Origin: an uncultured Microbacterium sp.
GTDB lineage: Bacteria; Actinomycetota; Actinomycetes; Actinomycetales; Microbacteriaceae
Direction of reading: 5' to 3'
NCBI RefSeq assembly: GCF_947488465.1
Contig: NZ_CANKZA010000004.1
Coordinates: forward strand, 62,001 to 126,000
DNA: 64,000 bases
Part shown: positions 9,267 through 17,064 of the stretch, piece after piece
Layout: each line of letters starts with the position of its first letter
Position numbering within the stretch: the stretch's first letter is position 1
The notes under the pieces: generated by a model
Seen by the model: the letters and a program-made list of their open reading frames with translations, nothing else
The model's database searches: none
Told to the model about the DNA's origin: nothing
Position numbers and translations under genes: made by a program

Positions 9267-10453
9267 GCACCTCGTACATCGTCGTCGGCGCGGGGATCAT
9301 CGGCGCCGCCGTCGGCCGCGAACTCATCCGCCGCTTTCCCGGCAGCGACGTGACGGTGCTGGAGAAGGAATCCCGGGTCGCCGCTCACCAGACCGGGCAC
9401 AACTCCGGAGTCGTCCACGCCGGGCTCTACTACGAACCGGGAAGCCTCAAAGCACGTCTGTGCCGCCGCGGCGTCGGGCTGCTGAAAGACTTCTGCGCCG
9501 AGAAGAACCTCGCCTATCTCGAGTGCGGCAAGCTGGTCGTCGCGCTCGACGAGACGGAAGAAGTGCGGCTTGCGGCGATCCATGAGCGCGCCGTCGCCAA
9601 CGGTGTCCCGGGCGTGCACATGATCGGCGCAGCCGGCATCCGCGAACGAGAGCCCGAAGCAGTCGGCCGGTCCGCGCTCGTTTCTCCCGGCACCGCCGTG
9701 GTCGACTACACCGCGATCACGCGTGCGCTGGCCGACGACATCACCACGGGCGGCGGCCGCGTCGAATTCGACCGCGAGGTCGTCCGGATCGAGCGAAGCG
9801 GCGACCGCAGTATCGTGCATACCTCCACCGGCACACTTTCCGCCGATCACGTCATCGTGTGCGCGGGCGCGCAGTCCGATCGCGTGTCGCGCCGCTCGGG
9901 CGGACCACGGCATCCGAGTATCGTGCCGTTCTTCGGTCAGTACTTCTTGCTCGAACCCGCATACCGCGACATCCTGACCGGGCTCGTGTATCCCGTGCCC
10001 GATCCGCGGTATCCATTTCTCGGCGTGCACCTGACCAAGCGGTTCGACGGCGAGATGACGGTCGGCCCGAATGCCTTCCTCTCGCTCTCGCGGGAGCGCT
10101 ACCGCGGACTCGGGCTGTCGCCCCGGGATCTGGCGGAGACCCTCGTGGATCCGGGCTTCTGGCGCTTCTCCAGCCGAAATATGCCGAGTGCGGTACGTGA
10201 AGCGCGGACAGTGCTGTCGCAGCGCTACTTCCTCCGCGAAGCGGCCCGCTACGTGCCCTCGCTGGAAGGTGCGACCGCGACGCGGATCGAGCGCGGCATC
10301 CGGGCGCAGGCGATGGATGCCGCGGGCCGGCTCCTCGATGATTTCGTCATCGAATCGGATGCCGCCGCCACCCACGTGCGCAATGCGCCCTCGCCCGGCG
10401 CGACCTCATCGCTGGCGATCGCCGAGCACATCGTCGACCGCGTCACGGCGTGA
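9263..10453 (+). CDS. lhgO: L-2-hydroxyglutarate oxidase-like FAD enzyme
   Basis: A 396-residue DAO-fold flavoprotein. The N-terminus has the dinucleotide-binding glycines VVGAGIIGAAVGREL, followed by HNSGVVHAGLYYEPGSLKA, which is the LhgO signature. The C-terminal part contains PFFGQYFLL, VHLTKRFDGEMTVGPNA and IRAQAMDAAGRLLDDF, as in that family. It oxidises L-2-hydroxyglutarate to 2-oxoglutarate, passing electrons to the membrane quinone pool in known members. The ATG at 9263 overlaps the acetyltransferase stop by four bases, so the two proteins are made together. This pairing is notable because WbpB/WlbA-type enzymes can reoxidise NADH by reducing 2-oxoglutarate to 2-hydroxyglutarate, so this enzyme may close that loop. 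Confidence 0.88.
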   Translation: MSTSYIVVGAGIIGAAVGRELIRRFPGSDVTVLEKESRVAAHQTGHNSGVVHAGLYYEPGSLKARLCRRGVGLLKDFCAEKNLAYLECGKLVVALDETEEVRLAAIHERAVANGVPGVHMIGAAGIREREPEAVGRSALVSPGTAVVDYTAITRALADDITTGGGRVEFDREVVRIERSGDRSIVHTSTGTLSADHVIVCAGAQSDRVSRRSGGPRHPSIVPFFGQYFLLEPAYRDILTGLVYPVPDPRYPFLGVHLTKRFDGEMTVGPNAFLSLSRERYRGLGLSPRDLAETLVDPGFWRFSSRNMPSAVREARTVLSQRYFLREAARYVPSLEGATATRIERGIRAQAMDAAGRLLDDFVIESDAAATHVRNAPSPGATSSLAIAEHIVDRVTA

Positions 10454-10467
10454 TCAGCCAAGACCGC

Positions 10468-11412
10468 TCAGAGCTTGCGCAGCTGCACCCGCTCGACAGA
10501 GTGATCGGCATCCTTCTTCAGCACGAGCGTCGCGCGGTGCCGCGTCGGCTCGACGTTCTCGCGCAGGTTCGGCAGGTTGATCTCGTTCCAGAACCCCATC
10601 GCGGTAGAGACGGCCTCGTCGTCCGAGAGCGCGGCGAACGCCGTGAAGAACGAGTTCGGATTGTTGAACGCGCTCTGGCGGAGAGCCAAGAACCGGCTGA
10701 CGAACCACGAGGCGATGTCGTCGATGTCGGCATCGACATAGATCGAGAAGTCGAACAGGTCGCTGACCGCGATCTCGTTAGGGCTCGGCGGCGGTGACAG
10801 GACGTTCAGACCCTCGACGATGACGACATCCGGCCGGCGCACGGTCACCTGCGCGTCGGGCATGATGTCGTACCGCACGTGCGAGTAGAACGGCGCACGC
10901 ACCTCGGGGGCGCCGGATTTCACATCCATCAAGAACTGCACGAGCGCGCGTCGGTCGTACGACTCGGGGAAGCCCTTGCGATCCATGATCCCGCGGCGTT
11001 CGAGCTCGGCGTTGGGGTAGAGGAATCCGTCGGTCGTCACGAGCTCGACCCGGGGCGTGCCCGGCCAGCGGCTCATGAGCTCGCGTAGCAACCGCGCGAT
11101 GGTCGACTTCCCGACCGCGACCGATCCCGCGACCGCGACGACGAACGGCGTCGTCGAGTCGGGCTCGCCGAGGAAATTCGCCGTCTGCGCGCCCAGCCGT
11201 TTCGTGTTCTCGGCGTAGGTCGACAGCAGCCGGCTGAGCGGCAAATAGACCTCGCGGACCTCCGCGAGATCGAGCCGATCGCCGATGCCGCGCAGCTGCA
11301 CAACCTCGGTCTCGCTCAGCGGATTGGCTACTCCCGCGGCGAGCCGCGCCCATTCCGAGCGATCGACCTCGCGATACAGCGAGTCGACAGCGGTGGCGTC
11401 TTCGGTGGACAT
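10468..11412 (-). CDS. coaA: Type I pantothenate kinase
   Basis: A 314-residue pantothenate kinase, the first and controlling step of coenzyme A synthesis. The P-loop GSVAVGKST is near residues 96-104. [30 protein letters not shown] and VIVEGLNVL follow in the order of the E. coli enzyme (316 residues). I take the ATG at 11412 because a TAGAGT box ends seven bases upstream, a leaderless arrangement; an in-frame GTG at 11421 would begin inside the spacer after that box. It is transcribed away from the Ppx/GppA gene and converges on the oxidase gene with only 14 bp between stops. Confidence 0.96.
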   Translation of the reverse strand: MSTEDATAVDSLYREVDRSEWARLAAGVANPLSETEVVQLRGIGDRLDLAEVREVYLPLSRLLSTYAENTKRLGAQTANFLGEPDSTTPFVVAVAGSVAVGKSTIARLLRELMSRWPGTPRVELVTTDGFLYPNAELERRGIMDRKGFPESYDRRALVQFLMDVKSGAPEVRAPFYSHVRYDIMPDAQVTVRRPDVVIVEGLNVLSPPPSPNEIAVSDLFDFSIYVDADIDDIASWFVSRFLALRQSAFNNPNSFFTAFAALSDDEAVSTAMGFWNEINLPNLRENVEPTRHRATLVLKKDADHSVERVQLRKL

Positions 11413-11419
11413 CGGGCCC

Positions 11420-11425
11420 ACTCTA
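11420..11425 (-). promoter_or_regulatory. Leaderless -10 box of coaA
   Basis: TAGAGT on the minus strand ends seven bases before the coaA ATG, which places the transcription start at or next to the start codon. Confidence 0.6.
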
Positions 11426-11449
11426 TCGGGGGTCTTGCCGCCGTCACGT

Positions 11450-11535
11450 GTTCACAACTCCGGAGATTCGCGCCGCCACCCGGCGATGCGCCCCCGGCGC
11501 GCCGGGTCTGCGCAGCGATCACCGGAGTTGTGAAC
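11450..11535. repeat. Extragenic 14-bp inverted repeat with inner stem
   Basis: GTTCACAACTCCGG (11450-11463) is perfectly repeated in inverted order as CCGGAGTTGTGAAC (11522-11535). Inside, CCCGGCG and CGCCGGG form a second stem. The element fills the gap between the divergent coaA and Ppx/GppA genes, upstream of both -10 boxes. It looks like a REP-type palindromic element rather than a terminator. Confidence 0.7.
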
Positions 11536-11548
11536 GCCGAACGACCGA

Positions 11549-11554
11549 TACGCT
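11549..11554 (+). promoter_or_regulatory. Leaderless -10 box of the Ppx/GppA gene
   Basis: TACGCT lies seven bases before the ATG at 11562, consistent with a leaderless transcript and supporting that start. Confidence 0.6.
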
Positions 11555-11561
11555 CGACCCC

Positions 11562-12503
11562 ATGCGCTTGGGAGTCCTCGACATCGGCTCGAACACCGTC
11601 CATCTCCTGGTCGCCGATGTGCGCCCGGGCGGCCGCCCGCACGCGACGACCTCGCAGCGCACGGTGTTGCGCCTCATGCGCTATCTCGAGCCGGACGGCT
11701 CGATCAGCGAGACGGGCGTCGCTGCGCTGGTGGATGCCGTGGCCCAGGCGCGCGCGACTGCCGAAGCCGAGAACGTCGCCGAACTCCTCGCGACGGCCAC
11801 GAGCGCGGTGCGCGAGGCCGCGAACGGCGCCGAGGTCATCGCCCGGATCGAAGAGGCACTCGGGCAGGAGCTGCAGGTCCTCGGTGGCGAATCCGAGGCA
11901 CGGTTCACGTTCCTCGCAGTCCGCCGCTGGTTCGGCTGGTCGGCCGGACAGATTCTGCTCTTCGACATCGGCGGCGGGTCGCTCGAGCTCGCGGCCGGCT
12001 CCGACGAGCTGCCCGAAGTGGCGGCATCCGTCCCGCTCGGCGCCGGGCGGTCGACCGTCGAGTTCCTCCCGAACGATCCGCCCGGCGAAGAGGCGGTCGC
12101 GCTCCTCCGGGCGCACGCCCGCGCGACCCTCGCTCCGGTCGTCGAGCTCATGGCCGACCAGCCCCGCCCGAACCACGTCGTCGGCTCGTCGAAGGCCATC
12201 CGCTCGCTCGCGAAGCTCGCCGGCTACCCCGCGCCCGGCTGGAGCGGCAGCGAGCGGATGCTGCTCCCCCGCGCCGCGCTCGGCTCCTGGATCCCGCGGC
12301 TCGCGCGCCTTCCCGCATCCGCCCGCCAAGAGCTTCCCGGCATCACCGCCGACCGGACGTTCCAGATCGTCGCGGCCGCCGTCGTCCTCCACACCGCGAT
12401 GACGGCCATGAACGTCGACGAGCTCGAAGTGTCACCCTGGGCGCTCCGCGAAGGCGTGCTGCTGCGCTACATCGAATCGCTCAGCTGGTCCGAGCCCGAC
12501 TGA
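11562..12503 (+). CDS. Ppx/GppA family exopolyphosphatase/pppGpp phosphatase
   Basis: A 313-residue member of the sugar kinase/actin-fold phosphatases acting on inorganic polyphosphate or (p)ppGpp. The first phosphate loop LDIGSNTVHLLVADV is at residues 6-20 and the second, LLFDIGGGSLELAAG, at about 132-146. SSKAIRSL and VSPWALREGVLL complete the fold. Length fits the short actinobacterial Ppx form lacking the C-terminal domain of E. coli Ppx. The ATG at 11562 is chosen because residue 1 begins directly at the family core (MRLGVLDIGS) and a TACGCT box sits seven bases upstream. Whether polyphosphate or pppGpp is the main substrate cannot be told here. Confidence 0.92.
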   Translation: MRLGVLDIGSNTVHLLVADVRPGGRPHATTSQRTVLRLMRYLEPDGSISETGVAALVDAVAQARATAEAENVAELLATATSAVREAANGAEVIARIEEALGQELQVLGGESEARFTFLAVRRWFGWSAGQILLFDIGGGSLELAAGSDELPEVAASVPLGAGRSTVEFLPNDPPGEEAVALLRAHARATLAPVVELMADQPRPNHVVGSSKAIRSLAKLAGYPAPGWSGSERMLLPRAALGSWIPRLARLPASARQELPGITADRTFQIVAAAVVLHTAMTAMNVDELEVSPWALREGVLLRYIESLSWSEPD

Positions 12504-12524
12504 GCGGGCCCGTGCGCTGTCACC

Positions 12525-12597
12525 GCGTGAGACTCCAGTTGCGCGACGAGACGGCACGCACCGCGTGACGTCTCGTCGCGCGAGGGAAGTCTCACGC
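12525..12597. repeat. Two-stem palindrome between convergent genes
   Basis: GCGTGAGACT (12525-12534) pairs with AGTCTCACGC (12588-12597), and GCGCGACGAGAC (12541-12552) pairs with GTCTCGTCGCGC (12570-12581); both stems are perfect. The element fills most of the gap between the stops of the Ppx/GppA gene and the lipoprotein gene. It could act as a bidirectional terminator, though no T-tract follows, and its nested form resembles a REP element. Confidence 0.7.
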
Positions 12598-12612
12598 CGC
12601 ACGAACCCCGCG

Positions 12613-13500
12613 TCAGTCGGCGAAGGCGCAGTGCATGCGCACCGGATCGGTTTCGACGTAGTCCTGGATGAACCCGAAGAACGATCCGCCCCCGGATGTC
12701 AGCAGCGGCGCCTCGCGCAGCCCGAAGACGGCGACGTCGCGGGTCGGATCGGTCGCAGCGGGTGCCGACGCCGGAGGAGCGACGCGGGTCGCGAGACCCA
12801 TCTCGGGCGATCCATCGAGCCATTCCGTCGGCGGGCACACCCCACCCCACGCGGTGACCGGCGCCGTCTGCACCGGGTAGAACTGGCCGTCGATCTCGGT
12901 GAGTTCGATCACGCGGGTGAGCACGCCGCTCCCGCCCTCGGCGCAGGAGCGCGCGGCATCGGTGTGCGGCATCCACAGGACGACATCGAGCTGCAGGCCC
13001 CCGTCGACGGCGGTCACCGCGCGAGTCACGTCGCCGCACCGGGTGGTCCGAGAAATCGGATAGATCACCTGCTCTGCCACCGGCTCGCTGTCGGCGCCGA
13101 GTCCTCGCCAGATGTACCAGAGCTCGTGCAGGGCGTTTCCGTCGACCATCGTGATCGGGATCGCGGCATCCATCACCTCGTCGCCGTCGAGGTCGGCGCC
13201 GACCGCCTCACCCAGGGTGTATGGGCGTCCGAGGTCATCGGTGCCGACGCCACCGCTCAGCGCGACCGTGTACGGGGTCCCCAGCCCGTCGGGCGCATAC
13301 GACCACTCGGTACCGGCAGCCCAGGCCGCGATGTCCGCCGCCGTCAGCTCCGGCGCGGGCTCGGGTGTGGGGCTCGCCGACGGCGTCGCCTCGGTCGTCG
13401 GCGGTGGCCCCGACTCTTCGGCCGCCGCGCAGCCCGTCAGCACGAGAATGACGGATGCCGCAACGCAACCGAACCGAATGACCCTGTGTGATGTCCCCAT
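12613..13500 (-). CDS. Secreted lipoprotein of unknown function
   Basis: A 295-residue protein with a lipoprotein signal: MGTSHRVIRFGCVAASVILV then LTGC, with the lipidated cysteine at about residue 24. A Thr/Pro/Ser-rich spacer follows to about residue 50. The mature part has an acidic stretch (GADLDGDEVMDAAIPI) and two cysteines in the second half (RSCAEG, GGVCPP) that could pair. I recognise no family. The start at 13500 is supported by a GGGGGG ribosome site six bases before the ATG. It lies between Ppx/GppA (convergent) and glmM, 79 bp after the glmM stop, and is probably transcribed separately, with a possible TACAGT box near 13552. Confidence 0.85.
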   Translation of the reverse strand: MGTSHRVIRFGCVAASVILVLTGCAAAEESGPPPTTEATPSASPTPEPAPELTAADIAAWAAGTEWSYAPDGLGTPYTVALSGGVGTDDLGRPYTLGEAVGADLDGDEVMDAAIPITMVDGNALHELWYIWRGLGADSEPVAEQVIYPISRTTRCGDVTRAVTAVDGGLQLDVVLWMPHTDAARSCAEGGSGVLTRVIELTEIDGQFYPVQTAPVTAWGGVCPPTEWLDGSPEMGLATRVAPPASAPAATDPTRDVAVFGLREAPLLTSGGGSFFGFIQDYVETDPVRMHCAFAD

Positions 13501-13579
13501 CGTCGTCCCCCCGAACGAGTCCGCGGCAGGTGACACGAACTGGCCCCACTGTAGCGGGTTCAGGGGACATCCACGAGAG

Positions 13580-14923
13580 TCAGCCGCGAACGACCTCGGC
13601 GAGCTGTTCGGCCACGCGCTGCGCATCGTCCTGCGAGGCTGCTTCAACCATCACGCGCACCATCGGCTCGGTGCCGGAGGGGCGCAGCAGCACGCGGCCC
13701 GCGTCACCCAAAGCGGCCGACGCCGCGGAGACCGCAGCGAGCACATCAGCATCCTGAGCGCGCGAGCGCTCGACACCGCGCACATTGATGAGCACCTGGG
13801 GGAACACGGTCATCACCGACACGAGCTCGGCGAGCGACTTCCCCGTCCGAGCCATCTCGGCACAGAGGTGCAGGCCCGTCAGCACACCATCGCCGGTCGT
13901 CGCGAAACGACTCATGATGACGTGGCCGCTCTGCTCGCCGCCGAGCGAGTAGCCGCCGGCGGTCATCCGCTCGAGCACGTAGCGGTCGCCGACGCCCGTG
14001 GTCTCGACATGGATGCCCTGGGCCTCCATCGCGCGGTGCAGACCGAGGTTGCTCATGACGGTGGTCACGAGCGTGTCGTCCTTCAGTCGCCCCTCGCGCT
14101 TCATCGCGACCGCGAGGACCGCCATGATCTGGTCGCCGTCGACGACGGTGCCGTCGGCATCCACCGCGAGGCAGCGGTCAGCGTCACCGTCGTGCGCGAT
14201 GCCGACGTCAGCGCCGGTGCGCAGCACTTCCGCCGACAGGCGCTCGAGGTGCGTCGAGCCGTAACCGTCGTTGATATTGATGCCGTCGGGGTCGGCGCCG
14301 ATCACGGTCACCCGCGCGCCGGCGTTGCGGAACGTCTCCGGAGAGACCCCGGATGCCGCGCCGTGCGCGCAGTCGAGCACGACGTGCAGGCCATCGAGCC
14401 GGTGCGGGAGCGACGCGAGGAGGTGGATCGCGTAGCGGTCCTCGGCATCCGAGAATCGTTCGACACGACCGACCGCGGCACCGGTGGGCCGGAGCTTGTC
14501 GCCCGTCATGGCCTCTTCGATGCGCTTCTCGACGTCGTCGGGGAGCTTGACTCCCCCGCGCGCGAAGATCTTGATGCCGTTGTCGGGTGCCGGGTTGTGG
14601 GATGCCGAGATCATCACGCCGAAGTCGGCGTCGATGTCGGCGATCAGGAACGCGGTAGCCGGGGTGGGCAGCACACCGGCATCCAACACATCCACGCCCG
14701 ACGAGGCGAGCCCCGCCTCGACGGCAGCCGAGAGAAACTGACCCGACACGCGCGGGTCGCGCGCGACGACCGCGGTCAGCCGCTTGCCGGCCGCCGTCCG
14801 TGCCGAGGCGATACGCCCCTGGCCCAGGACGACAGCTGTCGCCTGGGCCAGGGTGAGCGCGAGGTCAGCGGTGAGGGGGCCGTTTGCGAGCCCTCGCACA
14901 CCATCCGTACCGAACAGCGCCAT
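13580..14923 (-). CDS. glmM: Phosphoglucosamine mutase
   Basis: A 447-residue alpha-D-phosphohexomutase that converts glucosamine-6-phosphate to glucosamine-1-phosphate for UDP-GlcNAc and thus peptidoglycan. The start [11 protein letters not shown] is diagnostic. The phosphoserine is S108 in ISASHNP, the metal-binding loop is DGDADR, and the sugar-binding GEQSGH and the phosphate-binding [11 protein letters not shown] near the C-terminus are present. It begins eight bases after the rpsI stop, giving the standard actinobacterial order rplM-rpsI-glmM on the minus strand. Its product supplies the UDP-GlcNAc used by the sugar-nucleotide genes at the window start. Confidence 0.98.
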   Translation of the reverse strand: MALFGTDGVRGLANGPLTADLALTLAQATAVVLGQGRIASARTAAGKRLTAVVARDPRVSGQFLSAAVEAGLASSGVDVLDAGVLPTPATAFLIADIDADFGVMISASHNPAPDNGIKIFARGGVKLPDDVEKRIEEAMTGDKLRPTGAAVGRVERFSDAEDRYAIHLLASLPHRLDGLHVVLDCAHGAASGVSPETFRNAGARVTVIGADPDGININDGYGSTHLERLSAEVLRTGADVGIAHDGDADRCLAVDADGTVVDGDQIMAVLAVAMKREGRLKDDTLVTTVMSNLGLHRAMEAQGIHVETTGVGDRYVLERMTAGGYSLGGEQSGHVIMSRFATTGDGVLTGLHLCAEMARTGKSLAELVSVMTVFPQVLINVRGVERSRAQDADVLAAVSAASAALGDAGRVLLRPSGTEPMVRVMVEAASQDDAQRVAEQLAEVVRG

Positions 14924-14931
14924 GGAGCGGA

Positions 14932-15417
14932 TTAGCGCTTCGAGTACTGCGGAGCCTTGCGGGCCTTCTTGAGACCGGCCTTCTTGCGCTCGATGACGCG
15001 AGCGTCACGCGAGAGGAATCCGGCCTTCTTCAGGGTGGCGCGGTTGTTCTCTTCGTCGATCTGGTTGAGCGAGCGCGCAATGCCGAGGCGGAGCGCACCG
15101 GCCTGGCCCGAGGGGCCACCACCGGAGATGCGCACGATCACGTCGTACGCGCCGACCAGGTCGAGCACCGTGAACGGGTCGTTGATCAGCTGCTGGTGCA
15201 GCTTGTTGGGGAAGTAGTCCTCGAGCGTGCGGCCGTTGACCGTGATCACGCCGGTGCCGGGGACGAGACGCACGCGGGCGATGGCCTGCTTGCGGCGGCC
15301 GACGGCAGAGCCGGGAACGGAGAGCACCGGGCGAGGAGCGGAGACGGCCGGGGCTGCCTCGGTCTCGGTGGTGTAGCTCTCGGGAGCGTCTTCGATGGTT
15401 TCAGCGATCTTCGCCAT
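14932..15417 (-). CDS. rpsI: Small-subunit ribosomal protein uS9
   Basis: A 161-residue uS9. Residues 1-35 are an acidic, alanine-rich N-terminal extension common in actinobacteria. The conserved core starts at [17 protein letters not shown] and includes [19 protein letters not shown]; it ends in [11 protein letters not shown], the basic tail that reaches the P-site tRNA. It follows rplM by 27 bases and precedes glmM by eight. Confidence 0.98.
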   Translation of the reverse strand: MAKIAETIEDAPESYTTETEAAPAVSAPRPVLSVPGSAVGRRKQAIARVRLVPGTGVITVNGRTLEDYFPNKLHQQLINDPFTVLDLVGAYDVIVRISGGGPSGQAGALRLGIARSLNQIDEENNRATLKKAGFLSRDARVIERKKAGLKKARKAPQYSKR

Positions 15418-15444
15418 GAGTTGTCCTTATATCTCTCGGCGCGC

Positions 15445-15891
15445 TTACTGGGCGACCTGGTCGAAGGTGTACGGGGTGGGCTGCTGGGCCGCGTGCGGGT
15501 GCTCGGCGCCCGTGTAGACCTTGAGCTTCGACAGCTGCTGGGCACCCAGGCTGTTCTTGGGGAGCATTCCGCGGATCGCCTTCTCGACGGCGCGGATCGG
15601 GTTCTTCTCGAGGAGCTCCGCATAGGTGGTCGACCGGAGTCCGCCCGGGTAACCCGAGTGGCGGTAGTCCTTCTTCTGCGTGAGCTTCTGGCCGGTGAGA
15701 GCAACCTTGCCCGCGTTGATCACGATGACGTGGTCGCCCATGTCCATGTGCGGGGCGAAGGTGGCCTTGTGCTTGCCGCGGAGGAGAACCGCAGCGTGCG
15801 TGGCGAGGCGTCCGAGGACGACATCGGTTGCGTCGATGACGAACCACTCGCGGGTGGCTTCACCGGCCTTGGGGGTGTAAGTGCGCGTCAC
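15445..15891 (-). CDS. rplM: Large-subunit ribosomal protein uL13
   Basis: A 148-residue uL13, usual length. The GTG at 15891 gives [20 protein letters not shown]; the family core [40 protein letters not shown] and [12 protein letters not shown] follows. The open frame continues upstream to 16059 but that part only reads through the palindromic repeats, so the longer start is rejected. Transcription probably starts near 16119 from a TTGTCC/TACTGT promoter, leaving a leader of roughly 230 nt that contains the repeats. Confidence 0.97.
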   Translation of the reverse strand: MTRTYTPKAGEATREWFVIDATDVVLGRLATHAAVLLRGKHKATFAPHMDMGDHVIVINAGKVALTGQKLTQKKDYRHSGYPGGLRSTTYAELLEKNPIRAVEKAIRGMLPKNSLGAQQLSKLKVYTGAEHPHAAQQPTPYTFDQVAQ

Positions 15892-15952
15892 AGTAGTGCT
15901 GCTTTCTTGATTCGAACGGAGGTGTTCGTGAATCCCGCTCCGGGGACCTTCG

Positions 15953-16053
15953 CTGATCGAGTGCCGCCGCAGGCAACCGCACTCGCTGATCGAGTTCGCC
16001 GCAGGCAACCGCACTCGCTGATCGAGTGCCGCCGCAGGCGGTGTACCGAGATC
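15953..16053. repeat. Triplicated palindromic repeat (family A) in the rplM leader
   Basis: CTGATCGAG recurs at 15953, 15986 and 16018 with 33- and 32-base spacing; each copy contains GCCGCAGGC. The last copy ends in GGTGTACCGAGATC. These are versions of a palindromic element also present at 19199, 50282 and 60500. Here they lie in the untranslated leader of rplM. The remaining bases of the 445-bp gap hold a promoter and a terminator candidate listed separately, and no gene. Confidence 0.8.
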
Positions 16054-16125
16054 ACACAACGAAGGAGTCCAGTGGAGGGCTCACGTTCGCGGTGCCGGTT
16101 CAGCTGAGCCAGACACCAAAGGTCA

Positions 16126-16154
16126 ACAGTACGGCATGGGGATGCCGGGGACAA
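16126..16154 (-). promoter_or_regulatory. Probable promoter of rplM-rpsI-glmM
   Basis: On the minus strand TTGTCC (16154-16149), a 17-base spacer and TACTGT (16131-16126) match the actinobacterial housekeeping sigma pattern. It points toward rplM. Confidence 0.55.
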
Positions 16155-16166
16155 ACCGAGAAGCCA

Positions 16167-16194
16167 AGTGGACCGCGGGGGGAAGCGGTCCACT
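16167..16194 (-). terminator. Hairpin downstream of the CPBP gene
   Basis: AGTGGACCGC and GCGGTCCACT form a perfect 10-bp stem with an 8-base loop. It lies 143 bp past the CPBP stop and immediately before the rplM promoter, so it may insulate the two. No T-tract follows. Confidence 0.45.
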
Positions 16195-16336
16195 CAGCGT
16201 TCAGATGCATCAATCGGGGGATGCACCGGCGACGATATTGCACTGGGAGCGGTCCCAGCAACTTCGACGCGCGCCTATGGGATCGTCAACAAGCTCTGCG
16301 GCCCGGCCGACACCCCAGATGTGGGATGTCGACAAT

Positions 16337-17056
16337 TCAAACCAGCAGGAGGACGACTCCGGTGAGGTTGAACAGCACGTGCGTAACGAGACCGGCGCTG
16401 ATGCGCCCGGTCACCACCGTCAACACCCCGGCGCCCACACCGATGAGGATGGGCGGGAGAAGCGCGGCCACGGGAACGGTCGCTCCGTACGGAAGAGCGT
16501 GCATGAGCGTGAACCCGGCGGTCGACACAGCAATGGCAAGTGTCGCACCGACCCCACCCGGTCCGACGAGTGCCTGCAGCGCACGCTGCAGCGCTCCTCG
16601 GAAGAAGACCTCTTCGACGACGGGGGCGAAAAGCACCGCCGCGATGACCGCGAGGGCGGTGCCGGCGAGGCGATCGGCATCCGCGTCAGCGAAGGGAGGA
16701 ATGAGCGACCCGGTCGTGGGTGTCATGACTTCGACGACGGCGCGCACGATGATCGCGACGAGAGCGCCGAGCAGCAGGTCGATCGGCGCGAAGCGGATGC
16801 CGAGCGCTCGCGCGAGGGCCGGTCCTCCGAGCCGCGCGGCCACCAGTGCGCCGGCGAGCAGGGGGCCGAGCGTGACGAGATAGTCGACCGCGATGCCGAG
16901 CCAGGCGGGCCACTCCCCCACCGGGCCGCGCACCTGCGGTCCGGTGAGAGTGAGCACCGCGGACCCGGCGAGAGAGATCGCCGCGACGGCGAGCGCGACG
17001 CCCGGCCGCCGATAAAAAGACGACGACCCCGAGCCGAAGCCCGGGGTCGTCGTCAT
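16337..17056 (-). CDS. CPBP family intramembrane metalloprotease
   Basis: A 239-residue multi-pass membrane protein of the CPBP (Rce1-like, CAAX protease and bacteriocin-processing) family. After a short polar head there are about six to eight hydrophobic segments. The three family motifs are intact: EEVFFRG (EExxxR), FTLMH (FxxxH) and HVLFN (HxxxN), so proteolysis is plausible. I chose the ATG at 17056; the frame is open further upstream but would then run into the preceding gene. Oddly, the first 14 codons form a 13-bp hairpin followed by TTTTT on the coding strand. The gene starts eight bases after a wall-anchored protein gene, and a second CPBP gene lies upstream. Confidence 0.88.
   Translation of the reverse strand: MTTTPGFGSGSSSFYRRPGVALAVAAISLAGSAVLTLTGPQVRGPVGEWPAWLGIAVDYLVTLGPLLAGALVAARLGGPALARALGIRFAPIDLLLGALVAIIVRAVVEVMTPTTGSLIPPFADADADRLAGTALAVIAAVLFAPVVEEVFFRGALQRALQALVGPGGVGATLAIAVSTAGFTLMHALPYGATVPVAALLPPILIGVGAGVLTVVTGRISAGLVTHVLFNLTGVVLLLV
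17014..17054 (-). terminator. Intrinsic terminator overlapping the start of the CPBP gene
   Basis: On the minus strand GACGACGACCCCG (17054-17042), a 10-base loop and CGGGGTCGTCGTC (17031-17019) form a perfect 13-bp stem followed at once by TTTTT (17018-17014). It begins 10 bases after the stop of the LPxTG gene and lies inside the CPBP reading frame (residues 1-14). Confidence 0.8.
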
Positions 17057-17064
17057 GAAGTGAT

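Noticed and set aside
10454-10467. Terminator between the convergent lhgO and coaA genes
   Set aside because: The gap is 14 bp and shows no hairpin.
15892-16059. N-terminal extension of uL13
   Set aside because: It translates only the palindromic repeats; the GTG at 15891 gives the exact family length.
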